NCBI RefSeq assembly: GCF_900104225.1 | Contig: NZ_FNJK01000005.1 | Span: 1 to 64,000, forward strand | Origin: Streptococcus equinus | GTDB taxonomy: Bacteria > Bacillota > Bacilli > Lactobacillales > Streptococcaceae | Direction of reading: 5' to 3' | Length of the DNA: 64,000 nucleotides | In this document: positions 19,019 to 27,944 of the stretch, piece by piece | How the letters are laid out: each line of letters opens with the position of its first letter | Position numbering within the stretch: position 1 is the stretch's first letter | Notes under the pieces: model-generated | The model's input: the letters and a program-made list of their open reading frames with translations, nothing else | The model's database searches: none | Told to the model about the DNA's origin: nothing | Position numbers and translations under genes: made by a program

Positions 19019-19047
19019 ATTGTAAAACGTTTTCACAAAAAATGCAA
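19019..19047 (-). promoter_or_regulatory. manL promoter with CcpA cre in the spacer
   Basis: Minus strand TTGCAT (19047-19042), 17-bp spacer, TACAAT (19024-19019). The near-palindrome TGTGAAAACGTTTTACA (19037-19021) fills the spacer and resembles a catabolite-responsive element, so CcpA binding would compete directly with RNA polymerase. The rest of the 328-bp upstream gap is A/T-rich without further genes. Confidence 0.7.
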
Positions 19048-19203
19048 TAGCTTTTTGAGAAAAAATAACAGAAATCATGAAAAATTTTCAGAAACTCGCA
19101 AAATAAAGCGATTAAATTGGATAAAACGCAAGATAATGTTCGGATAAAACGATATATTCTTTGAAAAAAATATGAAAATGTTTTGAAAGTGATGAAAAAA
19201 AGA

Positions 19204-19228
19204 AAAAACTTCTTAAAAAGAAGTTTTT
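19204..19228 (-). terminator. Terminator of the Cof-type phosphatase gene
   Basis: AAAAACTTCTT / AAGAAGTTTTT inverted repeat, followed on the minus strand by a T-rich run. Confidence 0.85.
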
Positions 19229-19235
19229 CAGAAAT

Positions 19236-20051
19236 TTATAGAAAAATTTTCGCTAATTCTTTCGCAACACCATCTTCTTCGTTGGTGAAGTCTGTCTGTT
19301 TGTCAGCAAATGGTAGGAGAACCTGACTAGCATTTTTCATTGCATAACCAGTTCCTGCAAAAGAAAGCATCTCAGTATCATTGTGTTCATCACCAAAGGC
19401 AATCAAATCATCTCTATCCATGTTGAGACTTTTTAATAGGTATTTTAAAGCATAAGCTTTATTGATACCTTTTGGTGAGAATTCTAAGATGTTGAGTGGA
19501 CCGCCCCAAGAATCAATTTCGATTTCATGGTTGAAGAATTTTCGCATCTCATCAGCAAGTAGGTATTTGTCTTCGTGGCGTGTTTGCATCAAAATTCCGT
19601 TAGGATTTTTAGTGATTTTATTGATATCGAGGGTCATGTTATCCGTAATTTCTTCAACTCCAAAAAGTTGTGGATTAACGACGTCGTGATTTTCAGCGCT
19701 AATGTAGAATTTCTTACGATATTCACTTGCGATAAAGTCAGCTTGAACACTTTTTTGCATATCTAGAACATCAAGAAGATACTTTTTATTAATGGTTACG
19801 CTGTGTTCAAATTCCCATTTTTTTCCAGGAAGATGAGTCAATGAACCATTAAAGGTAATCATTGGTGTTTCAAGTTGGAGTCGTTTGTAGTGGTCGAGCG
19901 CCATGCGATATGGACGACCAGTTGCAATAACAACTTTGTGACCTTTTTCTTGTATTTTTTTAATGGTATTAACAGTATAATCTGAAATGGTATTATCACT
20001 ACGCAGTAGTGTTCCATCCAAATCAAGAGCAATCATTTTTTTCTTTGTCAT
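19236..20051 (-). CDS. Cof-type HAD phosphatase
   Basis: 271-residue member of the Cof/YidA-like HAD-IIB group: motif I LDLDGTLLRSDN, motif II TGRP, motif III with GDEHNDTEML (about residue 215 onward) and a large C2 cap in between. Substrate unknown; probably a sugar phosphate or other phosphometabolite. The start is ATG 20051; a TATAAT box (minus 20064-20059) lies 7 nt before it, which points to a leaderless mRNA. Further upstream in-frame codons lie within or before that box. Confidence 0.85.
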   Translation of the reverse strand: MTKKKMIALDLDGTLLRSDNTISDYTVNTIKKIQEKGHKVVIATGRPYRMALDHYKRLQLETPMITFNGSLTHLPGKKWEFEHSVTINKKYLLDVLDMQKSVQADFIASEYRKKFYISAENHDVVNPQLFGVEEITDNMTLDINKITKNPNGILMQTRHEDKYLLADEMRKFFNHEIEIDSWGGPLNILEFSPKGINKAYALKYLLKSLNMDRDDLIAFGDEHNDTEMLSFAGTGYAMKNASQVLLPFADKQTDFTNEEDGVAKELAKIFL

Positions 20052-20138
20052 AGGTGTTATTATAACAAAAAAGACTAGCAAAGAAAAAGAAAAGTATTAT
20101 GGTATAATGGTTTTAATAAAAAATGAGGTTACAAGTTA

Positions 20139-20723
20139 ATGTATAAAATTTTTTGGAGCCATGTGTTTGCTTTAGGAATTATTTTGAGCATTACGTTTTT
20201 CCATGTAAATAGTGATGGTCTTATGAATGATGTGCTGTTTTCGTTGTTAGCAGTGGAAATGGGATTTTTCTTTTTTTATTTTAAACATATTGTGTTACGT
20301 GTAGCTGCATTTGTTTTGTGGTGCTTTTTCTACCCAAATAACTTAAATGTTTTGTTCAGTGTGGCAGATACATCATGGGCAACATCGGTTTTATGGTCAT
20401 CAGATGGTATGACATCATTTATGATTTACCTAGCAGTTCTTGTTTTTTCATTGGTTGCAGGAACTTTGAGCTTGCGAATGATTTTAAAACCTTTGAAGTT
20501 AAATCAATACATTCAAGTATTCTTTGTGATGGGAGTAGCTTTTTTTGCTAGTTTGCTATTTCAAGTACTCCGAACATTGGGAATTACTTGGAAGGTTATT
20601 GTTAATCAGCATTTGAATATTTTTGAAGAAGCAGCCAAAGCATTATCGACTATTAATATGCCATTTATTATCGGTTTAATGGTTGTTCAAGTAATGATGT
20701 TTGTCGTGCTTGATAATGATTGA
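20139..20723 (+). CDS. DUF1361 family membrane protein (copy 1)
   Basis: 194 residues with about six hydrophobic segments and the family-type motif FFYPNNLNVLF(S)VAD near residues 63-77. Function unknown. The next gene is a diverged paralogue, 104 bp downstream beyond a terminator-like hairpin. Confidence 0.8.
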   Translation: MYKIFWSHVFALGIILSITFFHVNSDGLMNDVLFSLLAVEMGFFFFYFKHIVLRVAAFVLWCFFYPNNLNVLFSVADTSWATSVLWSSDGMTSFMIYLAVLVFSLVAGTLSLRMILKPLKLNQYIQVFFVMGVAFFASLLFQVLRTLGITWKVIVNQHLNIFEEAAKALSTINMPFIIGLMVVQVMMFVVLDND

Positions 20724-20731
20724 TAAAAGTC

Positions 20732-20760
20732 AAAAGGAGGTGAGAGTTTCTCATCTCCTT
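20732..20760 (+). terminator. Hairpin between the two DUF1361 genes
   Basis: AAAGGAGGTGAGA pairs with TCTCATCTCCTTT; the T run is short (TTTTA), so termination is probably partial. Confidence 0.6.
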
Positions 20761-20827
20761 TACTTGCTTTTAAGGGTAATTTCAATGCTTTTTTGCTATA
20801 ATAAGCCTTAAGAAAGGGGGAGAAGAT

Positions 20828-21427
20828 ATGGTTAAAAAGAATGTTATGATTCATATCTTTTTTGGAATCATTTCGTTTGGTATTTATTATTATCATTTGC
20901 GAGGCCCGGATCTGGTTTGGAATATGTTTCTGGCGCTACTGGCTCTTGATTTTTCACTCCTTTCTTATTTTACAAAACAAAAAGTGGTGAGAGGGGCAAG
21001 TAGTCTCTTATGGTTGTTTTTTTACCCGAACACTTTTTATATGTTGACAGATATTGTTCATATGAACTTTACGGATTCGGTTTTATGGAACAAAACTAGT
21101 TTGATTTTGTACATGTTGTACGTGTCTAGTATTTTATTTGGGGTTCTATGTGGGATTGAAAGTGTTAAGAACATTGTGGTGACTTTTAAAATCAAAAATT
21201 ATTATATCCGAATGTTTTTTATTGCAATCCTATCTTTTGTTTCGAGTTTCGCGATTCATATTGGACGCTATGCACGATTAAATTCTTGGGATATTTTTAC
21301 TAGACCAGGTCTTGTCATTGATGAAATCTTAAATGTCATTAGCTGGAATGCTGTTCATTTCGTGCTTGGCTTTACTTTTTTACAGATTTTATGTCTTATC
21401 TTTTTAGATCGTGAAAATTTTAAATAA
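20828..21427 (+). CDS. DUF1361 family membrane protein (copy 2)
   Basis: 199 residues, six predicted hydrophobic segments and the motif LWLFFYPNTFYMLTDIVHMN, which aligns with FFYPNNLNVLFSVAD of the upstream copy. The two are tandem duplicates that have diverged widely. Function unknown. Confidence 0.8.
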   Translation: MVKKNVMIHIFFGIISFGIYYYHLRGPDLVWNMFLALLALDFSLLSYFTKQKVVRGASSLLWLFFYPNTFYMLTDIVHMNFTDSVLWNKTSLILYMLYVSSILFGVLCGIESVKNIVVTFKIKNYYIRMFFIAILSFVSSFAIHIGRYARLNSWDIFTRPGLVIDEILNVISWNAVHFVLGFTFLQILCLIFLDRENFK

Positions 21428-21432
21428 AGTTA

Positions 21433-21461
21433 TTGAAAACTGAACAATCTTTTGGTAGAAT
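21433..21461 (+). promoter_or_regulatory. Promoter of the purine permease gene
   Basis: TTGAAA (21433-21438), 17 bp, TAGAAT (21456-21461). A CCGAAC on the minus strand (21476-21471) just downstream resembles part of a streptococcal PurR box. No purine riboswitch is seen in the 105-bp gap. Confidence 0.65.
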
Positions 21462-21532
21462 ATATAAGTCGTTCGGAAATAGAAGAAAAAGCGACTATCA
21501 ATTAACCTTATTAAAGGAGAAACCATTTAAAA

Positions 21533-22954
21533 ATGGAAAAGTTTTTTAAACTTAAAGAACATGGTACAGATGTTCGTACAGAAGTAACTGCTGGTTTAAC
21601 AACATTCTTTGCAATGTCATATGTATTGTTTGTTAACCCATCAATCCTTTCACAAGCTGGAATGCCTGCCCAAGGTGTGTTCCTTGCCACAATTATTGGT
21701 GCTGTCGTTGGTACATTGATGATGGCCTTCTACGCTAATCTTCCATATGCACAAGCACCAGGTATGGGACTTAACGCCTTCTTCACATATACAGTTGTCT
21801 TTTCACTAGGTTACTCTTGGCAAGAAGCTCTTGCGATGGTCTTCATCTGCGGACTTATCTCACTTGTTATTACAGTGACTAAAGTTCGTAAATTGATTAT
21901 TGAATCAATCCCAGCAGCATTGAAATCAGCTATTTCAGCTGGTATCGGTATTTTCCTTGCTTATGTTGGTATTAAAAATGCCGGCTTCTTGAAATTCTCT
22001 ATCGATGCTGGTACTTATACAGTTGCTGGTACTGGTGCTGATAAAGGTCTTGCTTCAATTACAGCTAACGCATCAGCTACACCAGGTTTGGTCGCTTTTA
22101 ACACACCAGGTGTTATCCTTGCTTTGATTGGTCTTGCTATCTCAATCTTCTTTATCGTTAAAGGAATTCGTGGTGGTGTTATCCTTTCAATTGCTGCAAC
22201 TACAGTTGTTGGTATTTTAATTGGTGTTGTTGATCTTGGATCAATCAACTGGGCTGCAACTAACTTATCTGCTTCATTCAAAGACTTGAAAGAAATCTTT
22301 GGTGTTGCTCTTGGTAGCCAAGGTCTTGGTTCATTGTTCTCAGATGCTTCACGTATCCCAGGTGTCTTGATGGCAATCCTTGCTTTCTCATTGACAGATA
22401 TCTTCGATACAATCGGTACACTTGTTGGTACTGGTGAAAAAGTTGGTATCATTGCTTCAACAGGTGACAATAAAGAATCACAATCTCTTGATCGTGCTCT
22501 TTACTCTGACTTGGTAGCAACAACATTTGGTGCCATTGCTGGTACTTCAAACGTAACAACTTACGTTGAATCAGCTGCAGGTATCGGTGCTGGTGGTCGT
22601 ACTGGTTTGACTGCTCTTACAGTTGCTGTTCTCTTTGCAGTCTCAAGCTTCTTTAGCCCACTTGTATCAATCGTTCCTACTCAAGCAACAGCTCCAATTC
22701 TTATCATTGTTGGTGTTATGATGCTTTCAAACCTTAAAAATGTTAAATGGGACGATCTTGGTGAAGCAGTTCCAGCATTCTTTACATCAATCTTTATGGG
22801 ATTCAGCTACAGCATTACTTATGGTATCGCTGCTGGATTCATCACTTACACATTGGTTAAAATTGTAAAAGGTCAAGCAAAAGAAGTTCACGCTATTATG
22901 TGGATTCTAGACTTCTTGTTTATTCTTAACTTTGTCAGCTTGGCAATTTTATAA
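21533..22954 (+). CDS. NCS2-family purine (guanine/hypoxanthine/adenine) permease
   Basis: 473-residue polytopic transporter of the AzgA/PbuG/PbuO type. Family motifs include TFFAMSYVLFVNPSIL (about residues 24-39), PGMGLNAFF (about 76-84), LTDIFDTIGTLVG (about 286-298) and TSNVTTYVESAAGIGAGGRTGLTA (about 341-364). Imports nucleobases by proton symport. Monocistronic; strong terminator downstream. Confidence 0.93.
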   Translation: MEKFFKLKEHGTDVRTEVTAGLTTFFAMSYVLFVNPSILSQAGMPAQGVFLATIIGAVVGTLMMAFYANLPYAQAPGMGLNAFFTYTVVFSLGYSWQEALAMVFICGLISLVITVTKVRKLIIESIPAALKSAISAGIGIFLAYVGIKNAGFLKFSIDAGTYTVAGTGADKGLASITANASATPGLVAFNTPGVILALIGLAISIFFIVKGIRGGVILSIAATTVVGILIGVVDLGSINWAATNLSASFKDLKEIFGVALGSQGLGSLFSDASRIPGVLMAILAFSLTDIFDTIGTLVGTGEKVGIIASTGDNKESQSLDRALYSDLVATTFGAIAGTSNVTTYVESAAGIGAGGRTGLTALTVAVLFAVSSFFSPLVSIVPTQATAPILIIVGVMMLSNLKNVKWDDLGEAVPAFFTSIFMGFSYSITYGIAAGFITYTLVKIVKGQAKEVHAIMWILDFLFILNFVSLAIL

Positions 22955-22976
22955 AAATATAGTTTTTGACAAAAAT

Positions 22977-23012
22977 CTGAAGGTAAAAGTTCTCTCGCCT
23001 TCAGCTTTTTTT
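22977..23012 (+). terminator. Terminator of the purine permease gene
   Basis: CTGAAGG / CCTTCAG stem followed by seven T. Confidence 0.9.
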
Positions 23013-23131
23013 ATAATAAAAAATGTTGTAAGCCTTGCCATGATTAGCTTCTTTTAAAATGTCTGATAAAACCGTTTACGAAAAAACTGGCGAGACTTGG
23101 AAGCTAGAGAGAATTTTGATATAATGGTTTC

Positions 23132-23575
23132 ATGTTTTATAGTCATAATGAAGATGAGTTGATGGCATATGGCTATCGGCTCGGTCGAAAATTACAAGCA
23201 GGAGATGTTCTGGTATTAACAGGAACTCTTGGTGCTGGTAAAACGACATTAACCAAAGGAATCGCAAAGGGGCTTGATATCGATCAGATGATTAAGAGTC
23301 CTACCTATACGATTGTTCGGGAATACGAGGGGCGTTTACCGCTCTATCATTTAGATGTTTACCGTATCGGAAATGATCCAGATTCTATTGATTTGGATGA
23401 TTTCTTGTATGGCGATGGTGTTGCCGTGATTGAATGGGGTGAACTTTTAGAAGAGGATTTACTCGGCGATTACTTAGAAATCATTATCACTCCTTCAGGA
23501 GATGGTCGTGACATTGAGCTACAGTCTAATGGCCCACGAAGTAAGGAGCTTCTGGAGGCTATAGAACGTGGCTGA
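23132..23575 (+). CDS. tsaE: tRNA threonylcarbamoyladenosine biosynthesis ATPase TsaE
   Basis: 147 residues; Walker A GTLGAGKTT (about 31-39) and SPTYTIVREYEG are typical. With TsaB and TsaD it makes t6A37 in ANN-decoding tRNAs. An extended -10 TGATATAAT (23117-23125) lies only 6 nt before the ATG, so the message should be leaderless. First gene of a tsaE-GNAT-LCP operon; it overlaps the GNAT gene by 8 bp. Confidence 0.94.
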   Translation: MFYSHNEDELMAYGYRLGRKLQAGDVLVLTGTLGAGKTTLTKGIAKGLDIDQMIKSPTYTIVREYEGRLPLYHLDVYRIGNDPDSIDLDDFLYGDGVAVIEWGELLEEDLLGDYLEIIITPSGDGRDIELQSNGPRSKELLEAIERG

Positions 23576-24080
23576 ACAAGAGGTAATCGTTGAAGAAGCA
23601 CAGCTTACTGATGCCAAAGCCTTAGTTGACTTGCTTGAGCAGGTTAGCTCAGAGACGGATTTTGTTGTTGCAGAGACGCTTTTATCGCAAGAAGAGATGG
23701 AAATCTTTTTGGAGCGACATCTTGCATCTGTTAATGAAATTTGTCTGGTAGTAAGAGTTGGTCAAGAGTTAGCTGGTGTTTTAAATATATCTAGTACTAA
23801 CTCACCACAGACAGATCACATTGGCGATGTTTTTATTGCTGTTCAAGAAAACTATTGGGGATATGGTCTTGGTTCACTTCTTATGGAAGTTGCTCTTGAC
23901 TGGGCTTACCACACGCCAGTGATTCGTCGTTTGGAATTAACAGTTCAAGCTAGAAATAGCAGAGCTATTCACCTTTATGAAAAGTTCGGTTTTAAGATTG
24001 AAGCTACTAAGGAACGTGGCGCAAAAACTAAAGATGGAGAATTTCTTGACGTCTACTTGATGAGTAGGTTGATAGACTAA
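23568..24080 (+). CDS. GNAT family N-acetyltransferase
   Basis: 170 residues with the acetyl-CoA-binding motif A (about residues 96-110, VFIAVQENYWGYGLGSLLME) and NSRAIHLYEKFGF near 134-146. The GTG start at 23568 overlaps the end of tsaE. Substrate unknown; the place next to tsaE is a conserved streptococcal arrangement, so an action on ribosomal or tRNA-related proteins is conceivable but unproven. Confidence 0.85.
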   Translation: MAEQEVIVEEAQLTDAKALVDLLEQVSSETDFVVAETLLSQEEMEIFLERHLASVNEICLVVRVGQELAGVLNISSTNSPQTDHIGDVFIAVQENYWGYGLGSLLMEVALDWAYHTPVIRRLELTVQARNSRAIHLYEKFGFKIEATKERGAKTKDGEFLDVYLMSRLID

Positions 24081-24090
24081 AAGTAAACAA

Positions 24091-25248
24091 ATGAAACTCG
24101 GAAAAAAAATTCTGCTCATGATAGCAGCAATCTTTGTGACAACAATTGTTGCATTAGGTGTTTATATTACAAGTGCTTACAATTTCTCAACAAGTGAGCT
24201 CTCAAAAACGTTTAAAGATTACAAAACGTCTGGTTCAAGTAGCAATGCTATCAAGCAGACAAAACCTTTTTCAATCCTTTTGATGGGAGTTGATACAGGA
24301 GATTCTGAACGTCATTCAACTTGGGAAGGTAACAGTGACTCAATGATTTTAGTAACTGTTAATCCTAAAACCAAGACAACAACGATGACTAGTCTTGAAC
24401 GTGATATTTTGATTGAATTGACAGGTCCTGAAAATAACGACATGAATGGTGTTCAAGCTAAGTTGAATGCGGCTTACGCTTCAGGTGGTGCCCAAATGGC
24501 TATCATGACGATTCAGGATTTGTTAGACATTAAGATTGATTATTATATGCAAATCAATATGCAAGGTCTAGTTGACTTGGTTAATGCTGTGGGTGGTATC
24601 ACAGTAACCAATGATTTTGATTTCCCTATCTCAATTGAAGAAACAGAGCCTGAATATACGTCATCAATTGAGCCAGGAACTCATAAAATCAATGGTGACC
24701 AAGCTTTGGTTTATGCACGTATGCGTCACCAAGATCCAAAAGGGGACTATGGTCGTCAACAACGTCAACGTGAAGTGATTCAAAAAGTTCTTAAGAAAAT
24801 TTTAGCGCTTGATAGTGTATCATCATACAAGAAGATTCTTTCTGCTGTAAGTAAGAATATGCAAACAAACGTTGAAATTTCATCAAGTACTATTCCAAGC
24901 CTTCTTGGTTATGCGGATTCTCTTAAAAATATCGAGACTTATCAATTAGAGGGTGAAGGTCAAATGATTAATGAGGTTTCATACCAAATTGTAAGTTCAG
25001 ATCATTTGCTTGAAGTTCAAAACCGCATCAAGAAACAACTTGGTCTAGAAGAAAGTACTGAACTAAAAACAACTGCTGTTCTTTCTGAAAACCTTTATGG
25101 TACAGGTTATGGTTATAGTTCTGACTACAGTAGTTACGATAGTGGCTATAGTTCAAGCTATGACAGTGGCTATAGCGATTATAGCGATAGTGGTTACAGT
25201 GACTACACAACTGACACCTACTCAGCAGATACTGCTTACTCATATTAA
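24091..25248 (+). CDS. brpA: LytR-CpsA-Psr family cell-wall protein (BrpA/LytR-like)
   Basis: LCP proteins transfer wall polysaccharide or teichoic-acid precursors onto peptidoglycan. One N-terminal TM helix (residues 7-28) anchors an extracellular LCP domain with LLMGVDTGDSERHSTWEGNSDSMILVTVNP (about 67-96) and RMRHQDPKGDYGRQQRQREV (about 210-229), which contain the catalytic Arg/Asp residues. The last 50 residues form a Tyr/Ser/Gly/Asp-rich tail of imperfect YDSGYS repeats ending in TAYSY; this is unusual. The symbol follows the tsaE-GNAT-brpA order known from oral streptococci. Confidence 0.88.
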   Translation: MKLGKKILLMIAAIFVTTIVALGVYITSAYNFSTSELSKTFKDYKTSGSSSNAIKQTKPFSILLMGVDTGDSERHSTWEGNSDSMILVTVNPKTKTTTMTSLERDILIELTGPENNDMNGVQAKLNAAYASGGAQMAIMTIQDLLDIKIDYYMQINMQGLVDLVNAVGGITVTNDFDFPISIEETEPEYTSSIEPGTHKINGDQALVYARMRHQDPKGDYGRQQRQREVIQKVLKKILALDSVSSYKKILSAVSKNMQTNVEISSSTIPSLLGYADSLKNIETYQLEGEGQMINEVSYQIVSSDHLLEVQNRIKKQLGLEESTELKTTAVLSENLYGTGYGYSSDYSSYDSGYSSSYDSGYSDYSDSGYSDYTTDTYSADTAYSY

Positions 25249-25251
25249 GCT

Positions 25252-25279
25252 AAAAAAGCCGACCATTGGTCGGTTTTTT
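25252..25279 (+). terminator. Terminator of the tsaE-brpA operon
   Basis: CCGACC-ATT-GGTCGG followed by six T. Confidence 0.93.
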
Positions 25280-25297
25280 GATTAATAATATTAAATT

Positions 25298-25326
25298 AAA
25301 AGAGTTCGGAAAATCCGAACTCTTTT
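25298..25326 (-). terminator. Terminator of the hit operon
   Basis: AGAGTTCGGA / TCCGAACTCT perfect stem with T runs on both strands; it overlaps the stop codon of the minus-strand gene. Confidence 0.85.
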
Positions 25327-25633
25327 AATTTTGATCACTTTCTTGATATTTTGCCAAAGTTGTTTTGATTTGTTCCAGACGGCTATTTGTTTCTTGTTCA
25401 AATAAGCGGCATTTGTAATCTAACTCTTGGCTAATTGTTTGTAGTTTTGGTAATTGTTGATTGATATCTTCAATGGTATGATGAATTTTTGTGATATCTT
25501 CAGCAATTTTATCGCTGATTTCGTTAGCGTCAGCAATATCTGCTTTGATTTGATCGCGCTTTTGGTAAATTTGGTAGGCTGCAAAACCAGCGCAGCTTGC
25601 AAGGCCAAATGCGACAAGATGGCCTAATTTCAT
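25325..25633 (-). CDS. Small membrane-anchored coiled-coil protein, unknown function
   Basis: 102 residues. An N-terminal hydrophobic segment (about 4-21, LGHLVAFGLASCAGFAAY) is followed by a basic stop (QKRDQ) and a long heptad-patterned helix (about 30-98) with spaced Ile/Leu. It overlaps hit by 4 bp and is co-transcribed. Such a protein beside hit recurs in streptococci but I do not recognise a function. Confidence 0.75.
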   Translation of the reverse strand: MKLGHLVAFGLASCAGFAAYQIYQKRDQIKADIADANEISDKIAEDITKIHHTIEDINQQLPKLQTISQELDYKCRLFEQETNSRLEQIKTTLAKYQESDQN

Positions 25634-26049
25634 GCTTCTACCTCTTTAGCAATTTGTTCTGCCAATTTTCCAAGAGCTTCGAAATCTGGTTCATGTTCTG
25701 TAAAGTTGATGGCAAATTCATCATCTTTAGCATAACGTGGAATAAGATGGATGTGTGCATGGAAAACAGTTTGTCCAGCAATTTCTTCGTTGTTGTTAAC
25801 GATATTCATTCCAACTGCACCTGTTGCTTTTTGAACAGCACGCGCAACTTTTGGTAAACGTGCAAAGAGTTCTTGTGATGTTTCTTCTGACATTTCAAGG
25901 ACATTTCTAACATGTTCTTTTGGAATAAGGAGTGTGTGTCCTTTAGTGGTTTGTGAAATGTCTAAGAAAGCTAAGACTTTATCGTCTTCATAAACTTTTG
26001 ATGAGGGAATGTCACCTGCGATAATTTTACAAAAGATGCAATTTTCCAT
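25630..26049 (-). CDS. hit: HIT family nucleotide-binding protein
   Basis: 139-residue histidine-triad protein with CIFCKIIAGDIPS at the N-terminus and HAHIHLIPRY (about residues 98-107), the HxHxH active site that hydrolyses nucleoside phosphoramidates or AMP adducts. ATG 26049 is preferred over an in-frame GTG nine bases upstream because AGGTGAT lies at ribosome-site distance. Divergent from ecsA. Confidence 0.92.
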   Translation of the reverse strand: MENCIFCKIIAGDIPSSKVYEDDKVLAFLDISQTTKGHTLLIPKEHVRNVLEMSEETSQELFARLPKVARAVQKATGAVGMNIVNNNEEIAGQTVFHAHIHLIPRYAKDDEFAINFTEHEPDFEALGKLAEQIAKEVEA

Positions 26050-26070
26050 TTGAATCACCTATAATCCTTT

Positions 26071-26095
26071 GATTTTGTTATAATTATTATATCAA
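26071..26095. promoter_or_regulatory. Divergent hit / ecsA promoters
   Basis: On the plus strand an extended -10 TGTTATAAT (26076-26084) serves ecsA; on the minus strand TATAAT (26091-26086) serves hit. The two -10 boxes abut, so the two polymerases should exclude each other. Confidence 0.6.
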
Positions 26096-26112
26096 AAAAT
26101 TGTGGGTATCTT

Positions 26113-26838
26113 ATGTTAAAAATTGAAAATGTCACAGGTGGATACATTAATATCCCTGTTTTAAAAAATATTTCATTTGAAGTTGGCGACGGTGAGTTGG
26201 TCGGTTTGATTGGTCTTAATGGTGCTGGTAAATCAACTACCATTAATGAAATTATCGGGCTTTTGACACCGTATCAAGGAAAAATTACTTTGGATGGTTT
26301 GACTTTGGCTGACAATCAAGCGGATTATCGTAAAAAGATTGGTTTCATTCCTGAAACACCGAGCCTCTATGAAGAGTTGACTTTGCGTGAACATTTAGAG
26401 ACGGTTGCTATGGCTTATGATCTTGATTTTGATCAAGCAATGGCGCGTGCGAAAGAATTATTAAAACTTTTTCGTTTGTCTGATAAGCTGGATTGGTTCC
26501 CAATTAATTTCTCAAAAGGGATGAAGCAAAAGGTTATGATTGTCTGCGCCTTTATGATTGATCCTCATTTGTTTATCGTTGATGAACCATTTTTGGGACT
26601 AGATCCTTTGGCGATTTCTGATTTGACGGATTTGTTAGCACAAGAAAAGGCTAAAGGAAAAGCTATCTTGATGTCAACACACGTTTTAGATGCTGCTGAA
26701 AAAATGTGTGACCGTTTTGTGATTTTGCATCATGGTCAAGTGCGTGCTGTGGGAAATTTGGTTGAATTGCGTCAAGCTTTCGGTCAGGCAGATGCTAGTT
26801 TAAATGATATTTACATGGCTTTAACTAAAGAGGGATAG
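26113..26838 (+). CDS. ecsA: ABC transporter ATP-binding protein EcsA
   Basis: 241 residues: Walker A GLNGAGKSTT (about 36-45), signature NFSKGMKQKV (about 133-142; a variant of LSGGQ), Walker B LFIVDEPFLGLDP (about 153-165), H-loop in STHVLDAAEK. Pairs with the EcsB membrane protein two bases downstream. In Firmicutes Ecs affects protein secretion, regulated proteolysis and export of lipidic peptides. Confidence 0.92.
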   Translation: MLKIENVTGGYINIPVLKNISFEVGDGELVGLIGLNGAGKSTTINEIIGLLTPYQGKITLDGLTLADNQADYRKKIGFIPETPSLYEELTLREHLETVAMAYDLDFDQAMARAKELLKLFRLSDKLDWFPINFSKGMKQKVMIVCAFMIDPHLFIVDEPFLGLDPLAISDLTDLLAQEKAKGKAILMSTHVLDAAEKMCDRFVILHHGQVRAVGNLVELRQAFGQADASLNDIYMALTKEG

Positions 26839-26840
26839 AG

Positions 26841-27875
26841 ATGAAAGAAGTTTTTCTAAAACGACGTAGCCTCTTTTTAGGGCAATGTCTGAAATACTTA
26901 CGTTATGTATTGAACGATCATTTTGTACTGGTTTTGTTGTTTTTATCAGGTTTCTTAATGGTCCAATACGGGGAATTGTTAAAACATTTTCCAAAACAAA
27001 CAATCTGGATTGATGTGATTCTGGTAATTGTGACAGTTCTTCTGCTTAGTCTTGGGAGAATTGCGACTTATATTGAAGCGCCAGATAAGTTATTTTACCT
27101 GCCTAAGGAACAAGAAGTGGTTGTTTGGATTCATCTGGCAAGAATTCGTTCTTTTGGAATTTGGTCATTTTTACAAACGGCTGTTTTGTTACTTCTAGCT
27201 CCTATTTTCTTTAAGTTGGGTGTAACAGTGCCAATTTTTGCTGCGCTTTTGTTAGTGCTGATTGGTATTAAGTGGTTTATCATGCTAAGAAAAGAAAAAG
27301 TCTTTTTTAGAGATGGACATTTTTCTTGGGAGGCGGCGATTACCTATGAAAATAAGCGTCGTCAAGCTATCTTAAAATTCTTTGCCCTCTTTACAACGGT
27401 TAAAGGAATTTCAGCCAGTGTCAAACGACGCGCTTACTTAGATAAGATTCTTAGTTTGGTTAAAAAACGTCATGACAAAACTTGGTCAAATTTATACCTG
27501 CGCGCTTTTCTTCGAAGTTCAGATTATCTAGCCTTGACTATTCGTTTGGTACTTCTAAGTGTTTTAGCTTTGGTATTTATTCCGAATCATTTGGTGGCAG
27601 CTGGTCTTGCTTCGATTTTTAATTATCTCTTGCTTTTTCAGTTGCTAGGACTTGTCAGTCATTTTGATTATCAATATTTAACACGATTATACCCCATTTC
27701 AGAAAAACAAAAGTTGGCTAATTTAAAGGCATTATTGAAACGTTTATCTTATTTGATTTGTGTGATTGAATTGTTACTTTGCTTTTCTTTGAAGGCAGCA
27801 GGGCTTCTTGTTTTGGTTACAATAATTGTTACAGAATGTTATCTTCCTTACAAAATTGCGAAGATGATTGACTAG
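26841..27875 (+). CDS. ecsB: ABC transporter permease EcsB
   Basis: 344 residues of mostly hydrophobic sequence with about six to eight TM segments and basic cytoplasmic loops; EcsB family by context and by the N-terminal RRSLFLGQCLKYLRYVLNDHFVLVLLF style. Starts 2 nt after ecsA, so coupled. Confidence 0.88.
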   Translation: MKEVFLKRRSLFLGQCLKYLRYVLNDHFVLVLLFLSGFLMVQYGELLKHFPKQTIWIDVILVIVTVLLLSLGRIATYIEAPDKLFYLPKEQEVVVWIHLARIRSFGIWSFLQTAVLLLLAPIFFKLGVTVPIFAALLLVLIGIKWFIMLRKEKVFFRDGHFSWEAAITYENKRRQAILKFFALFTTVKGISASVKRRAYLDKILSLVKKRHDKTWSNLYLRAFLRSSDYLALTIRLVLLSVLALVFIPNHLVAAGLASIFNYLLLFQLLGLVSHFDYQYLTRLYPISEKQKLANLKALLKRLSYLICVIELLLCFSLKAAGLLVLVTIIVTECYLPYKIAKMID

Positions 27876-27944
27876 GAACTGTAAAACAAGTAAAATAAAA
27901 AGTGACGAATCGTATTATATAAGAAAGAAAAGGGGGGCAGACAG

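Noticed and set aside
21428..21532. Purine riboswitch before the permease gene
   Set aside because: No conserved purine aptamer loops or terminator in the leader.
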